A stretch of DNA of 64,000 nt from Penelope pileata (lineage: Eukaryota; Chordata; Aves; Galliformes; Cracidae): positions 496,001-560,000 of the forward strand of contig WBMW01005475.1 in the NCBI GenBank assembly GCA_013396635.1. Direction: 5' to 3'. This document shows, one piece after another, positions 46,441 to 58,980 of this stretch (the first letter of the stretch is position 1; each line of letters starts with the position of its first letter). Below the pieces are notes generated by a model. It was not told where the DNA came from, made no database searches, and saw only the letters and a program-made list of their open reading frames with translations. A program made the translations under genes and the position numbers.

Positions 46441-47100
46441 CAGTGGGATAGAGACAGAGGAGGTGGCAGGTGGACAGTACCTTTCCTCCAGGGCTATTGG
46501 TTGCGCTTTTCAGGCCAATATAAATGCATGCATTCCTGGCTAGAAAAATAATAAGGACATTTCTTTGCTCTGGGACAAGTCAGGACTTGACTAGATTTAT
46601 ACTTGGCTCTGCAGAGGACATGCAGCTATTGACGGCCTGAAAGAAATTAGGCCAAGAAAACAAAACAGAAACAACTGGGAATCATTGCAGTGCTCAGTCT
46701 GCAGCGTTGCTTCCAGGGCACAGGACCCGGGTGCTTTGACTCGGGGCCATGGCCCCATTTTAATTTTGTCTTTTCCTCTGAGATTTTGCACTGTGCTTTC
46801 CGTGGGGACGTTGGGTTCTGTGCTGCAGTCTGGAGGAGCGGGGATGTGTGTCTGCCCTGCTGTGGGACCTGGAGCACGGTCACCAAGCTGGCTGGGGGCA
46901 GCCTTAAAGAGCTCTGCCTCGCCTTGGCTTACTGTGTGGTGCTGGGTTTCCAGTGGTAAATGGCAAAAACAAAAACAAAAAAAGGAAAAATTACCATTCC
47001 CCAGATCCCTGATCCTCCTTTTGCTGCCCTTCGCCAGCTCTCCAATCTCTGTGCAACACCACGATGACATGAGGCCCCATCTCAAGCATCCTGCTAAAGG
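46441..47100. other. No gene recognised; non-coding DNA
   Basis: Overlapping random frames and an (AAAAAC)-like run near 46965-46990 just before the CR1 tail. Confidence 0.5.
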
Positions 47101-47167
47101 GTGGGAAGCTTTGGGTTGGACTAGATGATTTTAGAGGTCTTTTCCAACCTTAATGGTTTTATGATTG
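47101..47167 (+). mobile_element. CR1: CR1 LINE 3'-end fragment
   Basis: GGGTTGGACTAGATGATTTT, AGAGGTCTTTTCCAACC and TTAATGGTTTTATGATTG form the CR1 3' terminus in sense orientation. Only about 65 bp are preserved. Confidence 0.88.
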
Positions 47168-50150
47168 TATTGCTGCTGAAAATGATCTGCTCCAATGCAT
47201 CTTGGCTCCTTTTACCTAAAAGGAAACAACAAATTTATTTGTGCTTGTTGGAAACCAACGAGCTAATCCACTTGTCCTGAGAAACATCATTAAGCTGATG
47301 TTGATCTTGGGTCTATTTTCTCTTCTTCCCCCACCAGCTCTTTTCCTATTTTGAGAGACCACTCTTGAGCTATTTTAGGTTTCCAGACATTGGAAATGAG
47401 CCCCTCTGTGCTGCAGGCAGGTTTCCATCCCAGGGCTGAGTGCTGCACTGGGCCTTGATGAAGGCATTCCATCTATAGGATGAGTTTCATGGGGCTTGGT
47501 GTGGTGTGAGACCGAGTTCCATATGGATAAATACCATCCCTTCCCCGTGCTCTGCTCTGTTATTCCCAAACCACATCTCTGATGCATACGCCCAAGGGGA
47601 AAAGCATATGTGTACTGTACAGCATCAAGGTCAGTGACGTTAGGGCTGTGGAGCATCTATTTGTCCATTCTGCTCACAGAAGAGCCCTTCATATTTGCTA
47701 CCATCTGGAGAGCAAATGTGCCCTCCTCCAGGAACTTAGCTTTGACCTTTGCTCGTTTTGTTTAAGGATGAATATAAGGCAAACGTGTAACATTTGCACC
47801 AGGGATCTCCTGGCGGAGAGCTGGCTGGCTGCATCGTCTGTTTATGGTACACGTATATAAACGCAAATATTTAAGTTCATTCCTTGTGTTTGGCTGAAGC
47901 TGAGGAAGACAGACCCTCTCTTTGAAGCAGGGGTGTTCCTAATGTTATCACTTCGGAGCTGTGATTGATAGCGTGAATCTCGTACGCCGAGAGCTTCGCA
48001 CAATGCGCTCCTTCATGGCACATTGGGTCGCCTTGTTGGGCGATCGCTGGTATTTGGGCTGACCAGAGCTGGAGCACGTCAGAAACACCCCTGCCTCCAT
48101 TTAGAAAACCCTGAAACACAGAAAAAGTGTCCTGTAAGCAGACTTGGAGCTCTTTTTTGGAGGGGGGGAAAGGTCAGTTTTGCAGTTGCCAAGTGACATG
48201 GTGGCTTGCCACTGGGACAGCAGGCCCAAGTGCCTCAAATTGAAGAGGGTTCATTGGTCAAATACCCAGTGAAGATTGGAGCTGCTGGTGCTGGGCACGT
48301 GCCCTGTGTTCCCCGGCATGGTGCAGGCTCAGGGCAGCCCCAGCTCCATCCCTCAGCTCCCTGAAGCATCCACACAATGCTGCTCGCTTCTGAGCATTTA
48401 AGTGGGTCTGGCCAAGATGAAATGGGAAAATAACCAATTTATGGCTCAGGCCTGAGATGTTGAGCTTGTGAAAATGGATCAAACAGCATGATGCGTGTAT
48501 TTACTAAATAAATGGGTGGTTTATCTCCCTTCTGCTGGGCACTCAAGGGAGCGGTGCTGACTGTGTGCGAATGCTGACGCAGGCAAGGGCAGAATGGAGC
48601 CCTTGCATTGGGCTCCTGGGCTGGAGCAGCGATTCTGGGGACTGCTTCATGATCAGCTTCATTTGCCCATTTCCTTGCACTGACTGCAACGCTGCCCAGA
48701 GCCGAATAGGCCTCGGGGATGATTGCATTTGTGCAAGGAAAGTTTGATTTTGACAGTAAAAACAAAACAAACATCTCCCCCCACATCCCAATAAATTAAA
48801 AAGCGTTTCTATTTGCTTTGTTTTGCAATGTGACTTCATTTAAAAGCTGCAGATTCTGCCCGTTCTAGCATGCCCCTTTACTGTCTGGCTCTGGCTGCAG
48901 CTCCTGTCCCAACCAGGTAGCCCAGGTTGGGTGGCAGTCCCCAGGATGCCGAAGCTCTGCCCTCTCCCTTCTCCTGCCATCAATAAAACCATTGAGGGAC
49001 TCTTTCATAAATAAACAACAAGCACTTTCAACAGGCAGCGGGATGGAAAATGACTCATAGGAAAGCAGGGTATAAAGCACACTCTAGTATTAGGTATTAC
49101 ATGTGTCAAGTTTCTGTTTCGGGTCCAAGAATGCTGTGGTTTTTCTCTAAGGATTATGCCATTGTGGAATAATGTCATTGTGGAGCACTTGGTCAAGATG
49201 AGCTGAGCGAGCCTGGTGGTTACTTGCAAATACATCTCTGTATTTTTCAGCATTTGGAAAATCTGTGACAAGCAATTTTTGGGAAGCTACACTCAAATTA
49301 TTGCCATCACTGTTTCCAGCTGTGCCAAATACCATGAAAACTGCTGGAGTCATGCTTTCTCCCTCCCTCTCCTTCTTCCCTTTCCTTGGGTTGTGTAGGA
49401 CCTGCTTTTGTCTTGGGGCTGGCTGCAAGCACACTGGGTAGGACCCTTCAGTCTGACATTAACGTGAAGGAGGAGTGAGATCCCTAATGGATGGAGGAGA
49501 AGGGGAGAGAAAAATCCTTTCCATGGCAAAGCTGGAGACCTGCAGCAGTGCCAGCAGGACGTGGGTGGTGGTCCTCAGGAGGGCTTTGGGAGGAGAAACC
49601 TCATGGGCTGTGCCAGGATCCCTTTCCCTGACCCCTGAAGTATTTACAGAGCAATACATAACTGCCGACAGCCTTCAGAAGTGGAAAGCACTTGAAGCAA
49701 AACAAGGCCACTTGGATCCAGAAAACCTCATTTTCTGCTGTTTCCAGCCAAAAAAACGCACGTGCGCAAGGAGCCACTTCTCGTGTTGTCCATCTGTCAC
49801 TGTCACTCTGGTTCATGTGCCTGAGTTGCGTGGCCCATGCCTCAGTTTGGGTTTGTTTTCAGGGGTTTTTGCGGGTGTAGGTATCACAGGAGGTGTGCCC
49901 AAGTGGAGAATTCTGTCCAACGGCCAAAGTGAAGGTGGAGGTGCCTGCAGGAGGTGGCTTGGGCTGGTTTTTGGGGAGGGCTTTTGTGTGTTTGGGCTGA
50001 AAACTGCCCAGGTAGCATACACAAGCCCATCTGTGTGTATTTGCTAAAGGAACAGGCAGTTGGCTTTGTTCTTCCTACCACTGAAATCTCTATCTACACT
50101 CTGGGTTCAGCCACTTGCATTCATTTTTGCTTTATGCAGAATCTAAGTGA
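47168..50150. other. No gene recognised; non-coding DNA
   Basis: Random-looking frames (the longest is 190 codons, 49475-50047, +). A G8 run lies near 48161-48168. An acceptor-like TGTATTTTTCAG near 49250 precedes an open stretch of about 48 codons to 49398 that matches nothing known. Confidence 0.5.
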
Positions 50151-50565
50151 ATAGAATCACAGAATCATTATGGTTGGAGAAGACCCCTCAGATCACCAAG
50201 CCCAGCCCCAGCCCATCCCACCATGCCACTGAGCCATGTCCCCAAGTGCCACATCCCCATGGTCTGGAACATCTCCAGGGATGGTTACTGTACCACATCC
50301 CTGGGCAGCTGTGCCACTTTTTGGAGAAGAAATTGTTCCTAATACCCAACCTGACCCTCCCCTGGCACGATGTGAGGCCATCCTCTCTCATCCTATTGCT
50401 GTTATCTGGGAGCAGAGGCCAACCCCCCCCCATCATAACATCCTCTCTGGGATTGTAGGGAGTAATGAGGTCTCCCCTGAGCCTCCTCTGCTCCAGACTG
50501 ACCCATCCCAGCTCCCTCAGCCCTCTCCATAGGATTTGTTCTTCCTTCAGCCACATCACGTCATG
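50151..50565 (-). mobile_element. CR1: CR1 LINE 3' fragment, the longest in the window
   Basis: On the + strand it starts with AGAATCACAGAATCATTATGG (inverse of the CR1 3' end). It continues through CCACATCCCTGGGCAGC, GAAATTGTTCCTAATACCC and AGGTCTCCCCTGAGCCTCC to about 50565. It is about 415 bp long, 5'-truncated and moderately diverged, with small deletions. The preserved part lies near the element's 3' end and retains no usable coding frame. Confidence 0.93.
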
Positions 50566-52056
50566 ACGATGGCACGCACCATTCCTCCAGCACAATTATT
50601 CTTCATTCACCTGGAACTAAACCCTCTGGAAAGCAGGGACCAGGGGCAGGCCTGGCCGTGAGCATGGGACTGCTGGAAGGAGCAGGCAGGGGAAAACCTG
50701 CACGCTGTTCCCATGGATGTTTTTTGGGATTAAGAGGCAAGCGATGGCTCTCCAGGGCTGTCTCGAGTGCAAGGAATTACCTGGAGGGGCTGCTGGAGCC
50801 CGTTTTTGGATGACTGGAGATGTCTCCCTATTTGCAGTGACAGGAAGCGAGCCCAGTGGGCTGGAAACGTCCCCGAGCTGTCAGGAGGTGCAAACTCTGC
50901 TCCACGCAGCTCGGGAGCAACTCCCAGCCCTTGAGGAACCACTTCTGGCTGGAAGCTGTCTGGGGAAAGAACCAAAGCTTGGGGCACTACAAGGGACCCC
51001 AACCCCATTCCCAGCACTACCCCAGCTGTGTGGTTTGATGGGAAGCTCTCTCCATCCCCACACCTGCAGGGTATAAGCACTGCTGTCGCAAAGGATATTT
51101 TCTCTGCCTTTCAGCTCTGTTTTCCAAAATTTCTTCGGTACTTTCCTTTAGTTGTCGTTTTTATCACTAATATCTCCAAATAAAGTGGTTGGGAGGAATC
51201 AGAGGAGCACTAACAGGAAAATCTCTTTTCTTTCCTTTCTGAAGGTGTCTGGTGGCCGATGAGGGGCTGCAGTGGGGCAGGCAGCACGGCGTAACCCCAA
51301 ACCCATCCTAGACCGGAGCGGGGACCCCATCCAGCAGCGGTAAGGAAACAGCCTCAGTGCTCCTGAAGTGGTTAATTAGAAGACGTCCCCACTGTGTTCC
51401 TGTGCCAGACTTTGCTAAGGTCACTCCATCCATTTCCAGTTCAACTTGGGTTTCCTGGGCAGACGTGCTCTGCACTGGGCATTGCCAAGGGGTGCGAAAT
51501 GCTCTTCTGTTGGTTTGGGGTATTTGGGCCATGCTTATTTGGAAGTCTCCATCGTAATGAGTCTATGAGTTTGGGTCAAAGTAGGGGTGGGAAAATGACT
51601 AATTAGATGCTGTGAGGTTTTATGTATCCCTGTATCTGTATGTGTGCATATATGCACATATGCATGGTTATGTATTCTCTTAAATGTGTGTACTTAAAAG
51701 GCCCACCAATATGGTATTTACAGCCCTTAGCTCCTTGAAAATGGAGATTGTATCTGCTTATTTAAAATTCCAGTAGGAATCACACAAATGAAATATCCTT
51801 TTTCAAAGGGAAGGATGAAATATGCACTTTCTTGGCTAAGCTGTTTTCTAAAATACATTCTGTAACGTGCTGGTTGGACAGCTTATAACATGCTGAGACT
51901 GAGGGGTTGAGCCCTCGCCTTTTCTTAAGAGCTGAGTACTTGGTGTTGTAAAGGAAATGGTGGTGGTTTCTGGTATTCAGCTTCATCAACCATCGTAGCT
52001 CAGCTCATGCAGGAACTGGACAATGAGGTGTCTGTGGAACGAAGCATATTGCAACT
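50566..52056. other. No gene recognised; non-coding DNA
   Basis: GC-rich to 51100, then AT-rich. A perfect 16-bp palindrome TGTGCATATATGCACA lies at 51643-51658, within a TG/CA/TA-rich stretch. No coding signal. Confidence 0.5.
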
Positions 52057-52200
52057 CATCCCTGTCCCTGGAGGTGCTCAAAAGCCATGGAGATGTGGTG
52101 CTAAGGGACATGGGTTAGTGGGCAATGTTGGTGGTAGGTGGCTGATTGGACTGGATGATCTTAGAGGTATTTTCCAACTTTAATGATTACGTGATTCTAA
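52057..52200 (+). mobile_element. CR1: CR1 LINE 3'-end fragment
   Basis: CATCCCTGTCCCTGGAGGTG leads through GGGACATGGGTTAGTGGGCA and GACTGGATGATCTTAGAGG to the terminal TTAATGATTACGTGATTCTA. Sense orientation, about 145 bp. Confidence 0.92.
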
Positions 52201-52617
52201 GCCTGTTGTATGCATGTAGCTTTCTTATTTTGCCCTTTGTTGGGCCGTTTGGGTTATAGCATCTCTCCTGCAGGGAAAAAAAAAACACCAAACCATCATG
52301 TGAATGGTAAATGGAGTATAAAGAACGTCGTAAAACAGAAATCTGTTTCACTTTCCAGCTTCTGAAAGTTGGAAATAATATGGATGGGGCATCCTGCCCC
52401 ATCACTGCCCTGGTGCAAGGAGTTTGTCAGGGAAATGCTCACAAAAGGTTTCCAGGATACGTTGCAGGGTTGTTCATACTTTTTGTGCAGATTTTCTTGC
52501 ATGCCGGCAAAAGGAACGTGAAAGTCATCAGTGAGAGCTGAAGCCTGGATCATCTGCGTGCAAAATGCAGGCTCTTGCCAACCTGATCTAAAGGAAAACT
52601 GGAGGTGCAGAAAAAAC

Positions 52618-52669
52618 TTTATATATGCCAATATATTTTATATATGTATATATATGTTTTATGTATATG
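52618..52669. repeat. TA-rich low-complexity tract
   Basis: Alternating TATA/TATG/TTTTA units with two GCC-type interruptions. Confidence 0.8.
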
Positions 52670-53580
52670 ACTTTGCAATTAGGCAAACATCGTTAATAGC
52701 CTTCAAACACGTGGGTCAGCCAGCAGCCAGCCCATGGCCATCCATCCCTCTACCAACCACAGGCAACATGCTTTTATGGTGCTGCTGGGGCTGGGGTGCA
52801 GAAGAAGAAGGAACCAGAGCCAAAGAGCACATGCAAAACACGATGGAAATCCCCACGCAGCCCCAGTGCTCCCTTCCTGCCCGCATCCTCCTGCAGGGCT
52901 GCTCTGTGCAGTGGGCACCACTTTGCTGTTTTCTCTTTGTCTCAGTGCTTCAGATAATTTTTTGCCTTGCAGTTCTCCACGTTTATTTTTTCTCCCCAAA
53001 AGCTGATAGCTGAATGTATTCCCCATCTCAACACGTTGACTTTTGCTGTTTATTTAATGACCTTCACACACTTTGGTATGATTAAGTTCATCTGTGTCGG
53101 GGTGTTTTGGTTAGCATTAAATTCCCTTTTTTTTGGGAAGTTCATTTCCACACCGTGCTTTCTCCCAGTTGCCTTCCTGTAAGCGAGGAGGGTGGATTTC
53201 CATCCAGGTCTCCCCTCCTCCAAACCCTTCTTTTGCAATTTTTCCTTTCTGGCTTGCGAGCAGCTTTCCAGTTCTGCCTCTCGGAGCATGAAAACCCACC
53301 CTGGAACAGCACGCTTGCTCCAGAAAACCCAAACCTCTCTGCTGCCCAGCTGGAAGCTGACACCATGGGGAAGGTGCTCAAGCCCTTCCTGCCCCAACTG
53401 CGTGTTCTGCACGGTGCCAGCCCCCAAATCCCTGATTTTTCCCTCTGTTCTTGCTGCCACCACCAGGGATGGTGGTGGTGGGTCTCCTTGGACGTGCACT
53501 TACCCGTGGGGACCTCGGACCTCTTGGCTGCCATTCACAGAACGGTGACTCAGAGCTGTGCTCTGGGCTCGTGCATGGGG

Positions 53581-53760
53581 TTTTGCAGTGCTGTGTCCAG
53601 TTGGGGCCCCGCCGCAGCTGACGAGGGAGAGCGGGGCTGGGCCCTGCAGCAGCGACCGAAACGCTCCACCTGGAGGTGAAAGCAAATCACAGCGGGGGCT
53701 TCGCGGCCCTGGCGGTGGTTTCAGAGCCGGAGCTGGACCGAGACAAACCAAGGGCAGATA
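53581..53760. promoter_or_regulatory. CpG-enriched patch
   Basis: Thirteen CpGs in 180 GC-rich bases. This is just short of the classical island length. No neighbouring exon is recognised. Confidence 0.2.
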
Positions 53761-54017
53761 TTCACCTGGTGTTGGCCTGAGAGTGGGATTGTGTTCAGGG
53801 AAAGGAGCTGTGATGGAGCAGAGAAGCGAAGCGGAAGCGTGCACTGTGCTTAGATTTTGGGGCTGTAAGCGAGAATTTGGGTTTTTTGTGCATGCCTACA
53901 GGCGTGCCTCTGCCTTCCTCCCTCAAAGCCTCCTTTTGACCTATTCAGACATACATCCCAAATGTCCCACCGAAGGACAAATGCCCCCCGCTCAGCCCGG
54001 ACCCAGGCTCTGAGCTC

Positions 54018-54114
54018 TTGATGGAGCTGTGGGTGTCCCTGCTCACTGCCCAGAGTGGGACCACGTGGCCTTTAGAGGTCCCTTCCAACCCAAACCATTC
54101 AATGATTCCATGAA
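54018..54114 (+). mobile_element. CR1: CR1 LINE 3'-end fragment
   Basis: GTGTCCCTGCTCACTGCCC, then GGCCTTTAGAGGTCCCTTCC, AACCCAAACCATTCAATGAT and TCCATGA form the sense-strand CR1 3' end. It is less diverged at its terminus than the other copies. Confidence 0.92.
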
Positions 54115-57039
54115 CCTGCTCACCATGAGCTTGCCGTCCACAGAAAGAGCATTTTTCAGTTATGAGCAATTTACCAGAATGAAGTCACCCAGGCTAATTA
54201 AGAAATGTAATTTGGAGAGCCTCAGGACCTTGGGGGAGCTGGGGCTGCGTTCGAGGCCACATCCATGGATTTTGGGGTAACAGCTCATTGCGAGCCGCTC
54301 ATCCAACCCATTGGGCATCTCCAGTGCTCCTGCAAACAGAAAACCCTGTAGTGTCTCTGGGGACCCTGCATGAAAATATCGCTCTGAGGGAAATCAGTGC
54401 TGAATAGATGTGGAAAATAACCAAAAAATATAGTCATCTATCTTGCAAGAATTACAGGAAATTAGAGCAAGTGAATTACACTAAACAAAATTACCCTGCC
54501 TCGGAGCACATGTGGTCTGAGAAGAACTTGAAAATCATTCGAGAAGGCTTTTTTTTTTTTTTTATAGATCTCATAATTTTGCACAGCCCTATTGGAAATA
54601 GGAAAGAACCTGCCTCGTCCAATTAGGAATTAGAAGCAGAGCAGCAACAGGGCAAAAGATTTCTATTTAAAAAAAAAAAAAGTGACTTTTGTTCTCCAGC
54701 TCCATGAAATCCTGCTGAATTGGGAATTCTCAAACACAGCAATGTTTGCTGGTAACAAAACAGTGCCAAGCCTTTGCATTTTCCCTCCTGGAGTGCTCTT
54801 GCTGCAAGCCCCTCTTTCCTATTCCTGGCAATCCCAGCCCTGGTGCTCCATAATATCTTAAATTTTTTTGCCCATGTAGCCTCGTGCTGTGGGTTTGCAC
54901 TCAGCCAGGCAGGGAGGGCAGGGACCTGGCTCTTTGGTCTGCACCAAACAGATCCATTCCCCGCATGCAAACAAAAGCCCAGCACCTCATGCCAAGGTCA
55001 GCGTGCAGCATTCAGCATTTTTAAGTATTTGCTGCTGCCTCAGGAAGCAGGAAATTCCTACCACTATGTGGGAAGCACAGAGTTCAGGCGGATGAGCAGC
55101 GATGCTGCCTGGATTTGGGATGGGCAGGGAGCAGCCACCGTGAGATCCAGCGCTACTGTGAGTGCTCAGATCCCTGCACCCAGGGAGGAGGACAGCACAG
55201 CTCCCAGCATTGTCATTTTTGTCCCCTCAGGGCTGCTTCTGGCAAAAGGAGTTGCCAAGGCAAGGGCCAGTCAATGGGAGCAGTGGAGGGTGATGGCCCC
55301 AGCTTTTATGGTTGGGAAGGGGGAAGATGCTCTCTCCTTCCCCAGGCAGACAGCAGTCAGTAGGCCACCTAAATTAAGGTTTCTTGAGCCTACAAGGAGC
55401 CTTGTCTGGGAATCTTGCGAGTCAGCACAACTGCAGAGGTGGCCTCGGTTTTAAATAGCCCTGCAGCGTGGGCTGCATCGGCTGCTGGTAAATTTGGGCT
55501 GGAATAAAAGGGTGCTTGTGAGCTGCTGCAGCTCCCTCAAAACCCAGCAGCGTGGTCAGTGCTTTGCAGGATCCCTTTGCTCCTTTTCCCTGCTCCTTGG
55601 CACCCAGTGACAACACTGTGACCACGACCAGGTGGTTTCATAGCAGGCAATAAACTGTACATTTGATCATTGTATGCAAGCAATAAATTGTACATGGGCA
55701 CGGCTGCACTAAAACAATGCTAAAATACACCTGCAAGTTCATGGTAGGAGCTCTTATTCTACTTATGAGGTTTTATACATTTGTCCAGAAGTTCTCAAAA
55801 TCCACCAGCCCTGATGAGCTTATCAGATCCTTATCAGATGTGTGCAGCATCTGTGAACCTACCTGAAATGCAGCGTCGTGCACCGTGCACACATGCAGCA
55901 TCCATGCAATTGGGACAGTTTGGGAAAGAGTCTGAGCATTGCGTGGGGGCACTGGAGGGGGCATCTGCATGGGGAACCTGGCACATCCCTGCTGCCAGCT
56001 CAGCCAGATGTGCAGAACAAGGAGGGTGGGTTTGTGGAGCACAGGGAGAGCTGGACCAGGACCCGTCCCTTTTGCAGGGAGGTTATCTGCACGGGGAGTG
56101 CTCTGGCACCAAAATGTGATGGTTGGATGTGAAAAAATGTTGGCTTTGATTTAATTCTTCGACTGTTGGAGTGGATGTGAGAGGGACTATGTTTCCCCAC
56201 TCCCTTCCCAGTTTTCTCCCTCTTCCCTAAAGAAAACCCTCTCCCAAACAAAAGTGTTTGTTATGTCTCATTGTCTCCTCTGGCACTTGGAAGTGCAAGT
56301 CTTTCCCATCTATCTTTTTGGCATCTGTTCCCACTCTCCAGATCTTTGTTGGTTTTTGCACTGATTCTTGCTCTGAGACTCACTGCAGGACCATGGGAAA
56401 GGCTTTATGGCTGCGATGGGGCAGCGATACGTCTGAGCAGAGGCACCGCTCGCCCCGGCCACGTCGGGACCACACTGCTGCTGTAAGCCATGCTGGGCCT
56501 TGTCCATCCCAGGCTACTGGGGAAGGAAGACAAAGCATTTTACAGTGCTTTTTTATTTTTCAGACACATATTTTTATTCTTTGGGCATAGCATATGGCAG
56601 TGAGTCATGCACATCCTTCTTTGCGGAGATGTGGGGCAAAACCCTGCTGTCCTGGGCTGGAGATGGGTTGTGAGGAGGATTATCTGCCATGGGGTTTGGT
56701 GTTAGCAGATGGCGTGGGAAGCAATGTCAACTACACATGAAGCATCTCCAGCCTAGGAAGTGGAGTGGGTAAATGGGGTCCCAAAACAGAACCATGATCC
56801 TGAGTTGGGAGATGTGTGTGGTGGCCAGGGACAGCACGGCATCACCTTCAGGAGAGGAGAACTGAGCAAAATGCCCCAAACTTTGCAGCCTTTGCAGCCA
56901 GCAGTCCTTTCCCTAAGCTGGAAACAAGGTGGGAGTACCATGAGGCGAGCAATATCCAAGCAACACGAGCTGGTGGCATTGCAGGGCTGCAGAGCGACGT
57001 TGGCCAGCCTCACGCAGACCTCGACAAAACGTGTGTTGC
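54115..57039. other. No gene recognised; non-coding DNA
   Basis: T15 at 54549-54563 and A13 at 54669-54681. The 226-codon + frame at 54774-55454 is near chance length and not protein-like. A duplicated AATAAA-containing motif lies at 55647-55695. No CR1. Confidence 0.5.
55647..55695 (+). repeat. Direct repeat carrying two AATAAA signals
   Basis: GCAATAAACTGTACAT (55647-55662) and GCAATAAATTGTACAT (55680-55695) match at 15 of 16 bases, 33 bases apart. Each contains AATAAA and a TGTACA palindrome. They could be tandem polyadenylation signals of an unrecognised + strand transcript or a chance micro-duplication. Confidence 0.5.
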
Positions 57040-57320
57040 TACTTGACTCTGCCAGCTCACTGTTGAGATTATTACCAATCTGGTACATTTTTGAAAGCAA
57101 ACGAGGTTGCAGAACGCCCGCTGATAAGATCTTTCTTGCCCTCAGTGGAGTCATTAATTCAATATGCCGAAATACCATTTTAATTAGTTTGCACGACGGT
57201 CCCAAGAGCAATGAAATAATGCTCTTTATTGTGTGACTATGGAGCGCGCCGTGCGTAATCCTATTCTTTATCTCGTCTTCTGTTCTGTCTCACTGGCAAA
57301 TATGAGTGCATCCTGTCTCC
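57040..57320. promoter_or_regulatory. Homeodomain-motif block, candidate conserved enhancer
   Basis: CATTAATTCAATATGCCG at 57152 and following, ATTTTAATTAGTTTGC at about 57177-57192, GATAAG at 57123-57128 and the OTX/bicoid-type TAATCC at 57256-57261 next to a four-CpG cluster (GCGCGCCGTGCG). No repeat or homopolymer is present. This is the typical look of deeply conserved non-coding DNA, but conservation cannot be read from one sequence. Confidence 0.3.
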
Positions 57321-58620
57321 CAGTCATATCCTTGTGCGAGCATGCCAGCAATCCCCAGTTAAACACTCAAAGTTACATTAAAACAACATCGTAGTTATTG
57401 CTGCAGCCAGGAAAATCAGAGTGAAAGGCTGCCTTTGGCTGCTGGTGGTGTGGCCAGGTATTACGATGGCCCCGATTTGTGCGTAGCAGCGTTTATCCCT
57501 AACCTCACTCCTCTCATCTCTGATAGCTGCTGTGCCATGGTAGGACCAAGAGTTGCCCCAGGAGAGCAGAGCTGTGGCTACAAGCAGAGCCCAAGGCCAA
57601 CTCAGCTCCAAGGATGGGGAGGGACCATGGGGTTCACCTATGGTCACCCAGGTGCCCGCAGTGAGAATCTTTGCTCTGTGCACGATGGCCAAGGCGTTGC
57701 TTGGGTTCAAGCGGTGGCCTCTTGAGCATGCTCTGGGGACAGCTCTCACTTTGCATCCCCAGGTGGACGTGGCATGTTCCATAGGCAATGCCTTGGTGCT
57801 TTTTCTTCTTCTGATCTGATCCGTGCTGATGAACGCGATGGAAATTCGTTACTGGAGTTAGCGCAGCGTGTCATCCCCCACAAAGGAACGCATGGGGCTG
57901 TATGGGTAACTGCAGATGGATATAAATCATTTTTGCTGCTCATTTGCAGTCTTGCTCTAGCAGAGGGATTTTTGCTGGTAATGTCCTTGGTATGCATTTC
58001 TTAAAAGGTTATGTCATTAATGGATGTCGCAGAGCCGCGCTGCAACTCCCCCGTCAGACTGGGTCCCACTGCGCTGAGCTCGGTGTTAGAGCTGCTTCTG
58101 TTCTGACTGAGTTACAGCACCGTTCCCTCATCTCCTGGGCACATTCCATGAGCACAAACCAAACCTCTGAGTGTGGCATGGCCCAGCTCCTGCAGACCCA
58201 CGTGTTGAGGGCTGGCCCCTCGCAGTCCTCGGCAGCCGAAGCTCATCCCACGCGAGCGGTGAAAATGGGGATTTTGCAATTCACCTCTTCAAGGAGACAG
58301 ATAAAGCACACAGAGATCCCGACTTTGCAAAAATTCCAGAGAAACCCAGGCGTTTTATTTCAGCTAACCCAGGAAGCACACGGATCTAGACAAAATAATA
58401 AACGTCCAAATATCTTTTCCTGCCTCTTTTTCTTAATGGCTCTCGAAAGGTCTTTGAATGCGAGTCCAAGCCCTCTAAACAATCCCAGATCCTCCCTCAT
58501 CCTGTTTCGATGCACCTGAGCTCTCCTCCAGCCCTTCTCGCTCTTAAATCTGGTTTCTAAAAATGACCACTGAGAGACTTTCTCTTTCATAACCTCCCCA
58601 TCCTTTTCCAGATGGTTCTT
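57321..58620. other. No gene recognised; non-coding DNA
   Basis: Overlapping random frames, the longest 191 codons (+, 57944-58519) with no recognisable domain. No repeats. Confidence 0.5.
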
Positions 58621-58980
58621 GCTCAGCCCCGCATACGATCCGAGCGTCCCACCAGGTCTGTTGCCTGGTTATTTCAGGGCTGGAATTCAGATTTTAAAGC
58701 CGGGTTGCCTAAACCCTGCCTGCATTTCTGGCTGCCGAGCTTCTGGAGGAGCCGAGGATCGTCGGCGGAAAAAGGCAATGGGAAAAACAGATAAGCTCCG
58801 CTTTCGAGATGAAGTTTTCAGTCGTGAAACGTAGACATAAAATGTCCTCGGTGACCAAACAGGGTTCAGAGGCAGCTCACGGGCTCCTGAAATCCTCACA
58901 TTTCTCGTAAGCTCATCTCATTTTTCATGGAATACGGCGATAAGCTTGGAAATCCGTTGTACGAAAGCAGAGGCAGAAGA
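58621..58980. promoter_or_regulatory. CpG-rich patch of average GC content
   Basis: By hand count 360 bp hold 87 C, 95 G and 21 CpG, giving 50.6% GC and a CpG observed/expected ratio of about 0.91. CpGs are spread evenly and not due to a repeat. Near-complete retention at average GC suggests that the sequence is unmethylated in the germ line, as at promoters and some enhancers. No exon is recognised beside it. Confidence 0.4.

Larger units (their letters stand above)
52201..54017. other. No gene recognised; non-coding DNA
   Basis: Contains the TA-rich tract at 52618-52669 and a CpG-rich patch at 53581-53760. Frames overlapping on both strands (for example 190 codons + at 53107-53679 and 149 codons - at 53050-53499) indicate stop-poor composition, not genes. 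Confidence 0.5.

Noticed and set aside
51643..51658. 16-bp palindrome TGTGCATATATGCACA
   Set aside because: It sits in a TG/CA/TA-rich simple stretch where palindromes arise easily.
54774..55454. 226-codon + strand open frame
   Set aside because: No domain, no supporting start or splice context, low-complexity composition; near chance length for six frames of 64 kb.
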